The notes under the pieces are model-generated. The model worked only from the letters and a program-made list of their open reading frames with translations. It was not told the DNA's origin and ran no database searches. The position numbers and the translations under genes were made by a program. Below, piece after piece: positions 62,934 to 64,000 of a stretch of 64,000 nt of DNA (within the stretch, counting starts at the first letter, position 1; the number at the start of each line of letters is the position of its first letter). Origin of the DNA: Sphingomonas aerophila (GTDB lineage: Bacteria; Pseudomonadota; Alphaproteobacteria; Sphingomonadales; Sphingomonadaceae); assembly GCF_014199305.1 (NCBI RefSeq), contig NZ_JACIJK010000006.1, forward strand, positions 124,001-188,000, read 5' to 3'.

Positions 62934-64000
62934 TCAGGTGATCAGAACCGCCCAGGCATCGAAGAGCTCGCGCAGCTGGTCGAGATACTCACCGCGATCA
63001 TATGCGGCCTTCACCTTGTTCTTCGGCGCATGAGCCAGCGCCCGCTCGATCAACTCGCCGTCAAACCGCCCGCCTCGATTCATGATGGTAGAAAAGGCCG
63101 CGCGCCAGCCGTGCGGCACGTGGCGGCCGGAGAAGCCAGCTCGACCATACAACGCGCCGATCGCCGCCTCGCCGATCGGCGCCGACCCGGTGCGGCCGGG
63201 GAAGATCAATTGCGCGGCGTCCCGAATATGATCGCCCGCCAGGCCGCGTGCCTGGCGCAGCACCTCCACCGCAGCCGGCGACAGCGGGACCAGATGGTCG
63301 TTCTTCGGATCCAGCTTCTTGGCTGCCGCTTGCTTCATCCGAACTGCAGGCACACGCCACACCGGCGCCGGGCCGTCCAGGTCCAGGATCTCCGACCAGC
63401 ACGCGCCCCGAACCGCGGCCAGGCGCATGGCCGTAAGTGCCAGGAAACGAGAAGCCAGTTTGAACGACGGCGCGGCGCCCAGCTGGTCGACAGCGGCCAG
63501 CAGCTCGCACACCTGGTCGACCTCGAGGAGCGCAGGCTGATGGCGTGCCGGCTTGGGCGGCATCAGCGCGCGGCCGACGATCGCGGCCGGGTCGCTCTCA
63601 GCCCAGCCCTCGCCCATGGCGTAGCAGAACACGGCCGAGATCCGCTGGCGCACCCGGCGCGCCGTTTCGCGTCGGCCGCGCCCCTCAACTGAACGCAAGG
63701 CGTTCAGCAGCACAGGCGGGGTGATGGCCGCCAGCGGCATCGCGCCGATTGCCGGGAACACGTCGCGCTCGAGGCTGTCCAGGACGTCGCCGGCGTGAAC
63801 TGCGGTCCAGCGCGGCAGCATGTGCTTATGCCAGAGCCGGGCAACATACTCGAAAGCACGAACTTGCGCCTGGTCGGCCGCGACCTCGCGCGGATCCTCG
63901 CCTCGGGCCAGCTGCTCGCGTGCGAGCTCGGCACGTTCCCGCGCCTGGTCGAGCGTGACTTCCGGCCACTGGCCGATCGTCAGGAGCTGCTCTTTGCCGG
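62934..64000 (-). CDS. P4-type tyrosine integrase, 5' end outside window
   Basis: The frame is open from 62934 to the window edge, so about 355 C-terminal residues are seen. Near the edge GKEQLLTIGQWPEVTLDQAR is the end of the N-terminal arm-binding domain (DUF4102) typical of P4-like integrases. The core-binding domain follows (FEYVARLWHKHMLPRW), then the catalytic domain with Arg in LTAMRLAAVRGACWSEI, the HxxR box VPHGWRAAFSTIM and the nucleophile Tyr in VKAAYDRGEYLDQLRELFDA. It catalyses site-specific recombination of an integrative element. The C-terminus points toward the interrupted helix-turn-helix gene. Confidence 0.9.
   Translation of the reverse strand, partial: GKEQLLTIGQWPEVTLDQARERAELAREQLARGEDPREVAADQAQVRAFEYVARLWHKHMLPRWTAVHAGDVLDSLERDVFPAIGAMPLAAITPPVLLNALRSVEGRGRRETARRVRQRISAVFCYAMGEGWAESDPAAIVGRALMPPKPARHQPALLEVDQVCELLAAVDQLGAAPSFKLASRFLALTAMRLAAVRGACWSEILDLDGPAPVWRVPAVRMKQAAAKKLDPKNDHLVPLSPAAVEVLRQARGLAGDHIRDAAQLIFPGRTGSAPIGEAAIGALYGRAGFSGRHVPHGWRAAFSTIMNRGGRFDGELIERALAHAPKNKVKAAYDRGEYLDQLRELFDAWAVLIT

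Noticed and set aside
1-64000. CRISPR arrays, insertion sequences or toxin-antitoxin pairs
   Set aside because: No regularly spaced direct repeats, transposase motifs or paired small toxin/antitoxin genes were seen on either strand.

Overview
The window is GC-rich chromosomal DNA of an alphaproteobacterium, most probably a Sphingomonas-like member of the Sphingomonadaceae. This rests on gene content and the look of the proteins: a CckA-type histidine phosphotransferase (ChpT), an exosortase A exopolysaccharide locus, a long psp operon, RpoH, and an alphaproteobacterial rnpB. Nearly all sequence is coding, genes are packed with 1-4 nt stop/start overlaps, and GTG/TTG starts are common. No tRNA, rRNA 16S/23S, CRISPR array or insertion sequence was recognised.

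Layout. 0.1-7 kb: a DUF418 membrane protein, then the leftward ribosomal/SRP operon ffh-rpsP-(51-aa ORF)-rimM, separated by a rightward flavoprotein pair from its usual continuation trmD-rplS. 7-12 kb: a GGDEF/EAL protein and mtaB-ftsY-(28-aa bridge)-yciB rightward, facing sodB. 12.5-17.2 kb: divergent pspF and a sigma-54 promoter driving a leader peptide, pspA, pspB, pspC and five small PspB-like coiled-coil membrane proteins, then sufE. 17.3-25.9 kb (leftward): [2Fe-2S]/J-domain pair, rnpB, amidase, cheR-cheB-cheY-cheW-cheA-chpT and a JAMM protease. 25.9-29.7 kb (rightward): rluD, rpoH, an amine-oxidase-like flavoprotein, mtgA. 29.7-35.6 kb (leftward): small membrane protein, ybaB, dnaX, SRP RNA, two small secreted proteins, ferredoxin and two cysteine desulfurases. 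35.7-41.7 kb: an alpha/beta hydrolase, a decayed gene, a dehydratase, then a polyamine block (ornithine decarboxylase with a structured leader and upstream ORF, and a deoxyhypusine-synthase-like enzyme), a GreA/B-like factor, a MAPEG protein and a SANT-like microprotein. 41.7-56.7 kb: the exosortase A/EPS locus. 56.7-61.5 kb: trxB and fdhF-mobA-fdhD. 61.7-64 kb: foreign-looking DNA with a helix-turn-helix gene interrupted by an amber codon and a P4-type integrase running off the edge.

How the parts work together. The psp cluster looks like a membrane-stress response under PspF/sigma-54 control, with an unusual tail of PspB-like paralogues. The che cluster supplies a full excitation/adaptation core but no receptor. 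The exosortase locus encodes polysaccharide export and chain-length control (Wza, Wzz, BY-kinase), glycan-modifying enzymes and the XrtA transpeptidase-like protease, but no PEP-CTERM substrate lies in the window. Ornithine decarboxylase (putrescine) next to a deoxyhypusine-synthase homologue suggests homospermidine synthesis.

Best candidates for something undescribed: the five-gene tail of the psp operon (15.3-16.7 kb); the ornithine decarboxylase leader, in which a helix can mask the Shine-Dalgarno sequence and a 28-codon ORF runs through it (38.0-38.1 kb); and the translationally coupled micro-ORFs between rpsP/rimM and ftsY/yciB. All functions come from reading the sequence; no database search was run.
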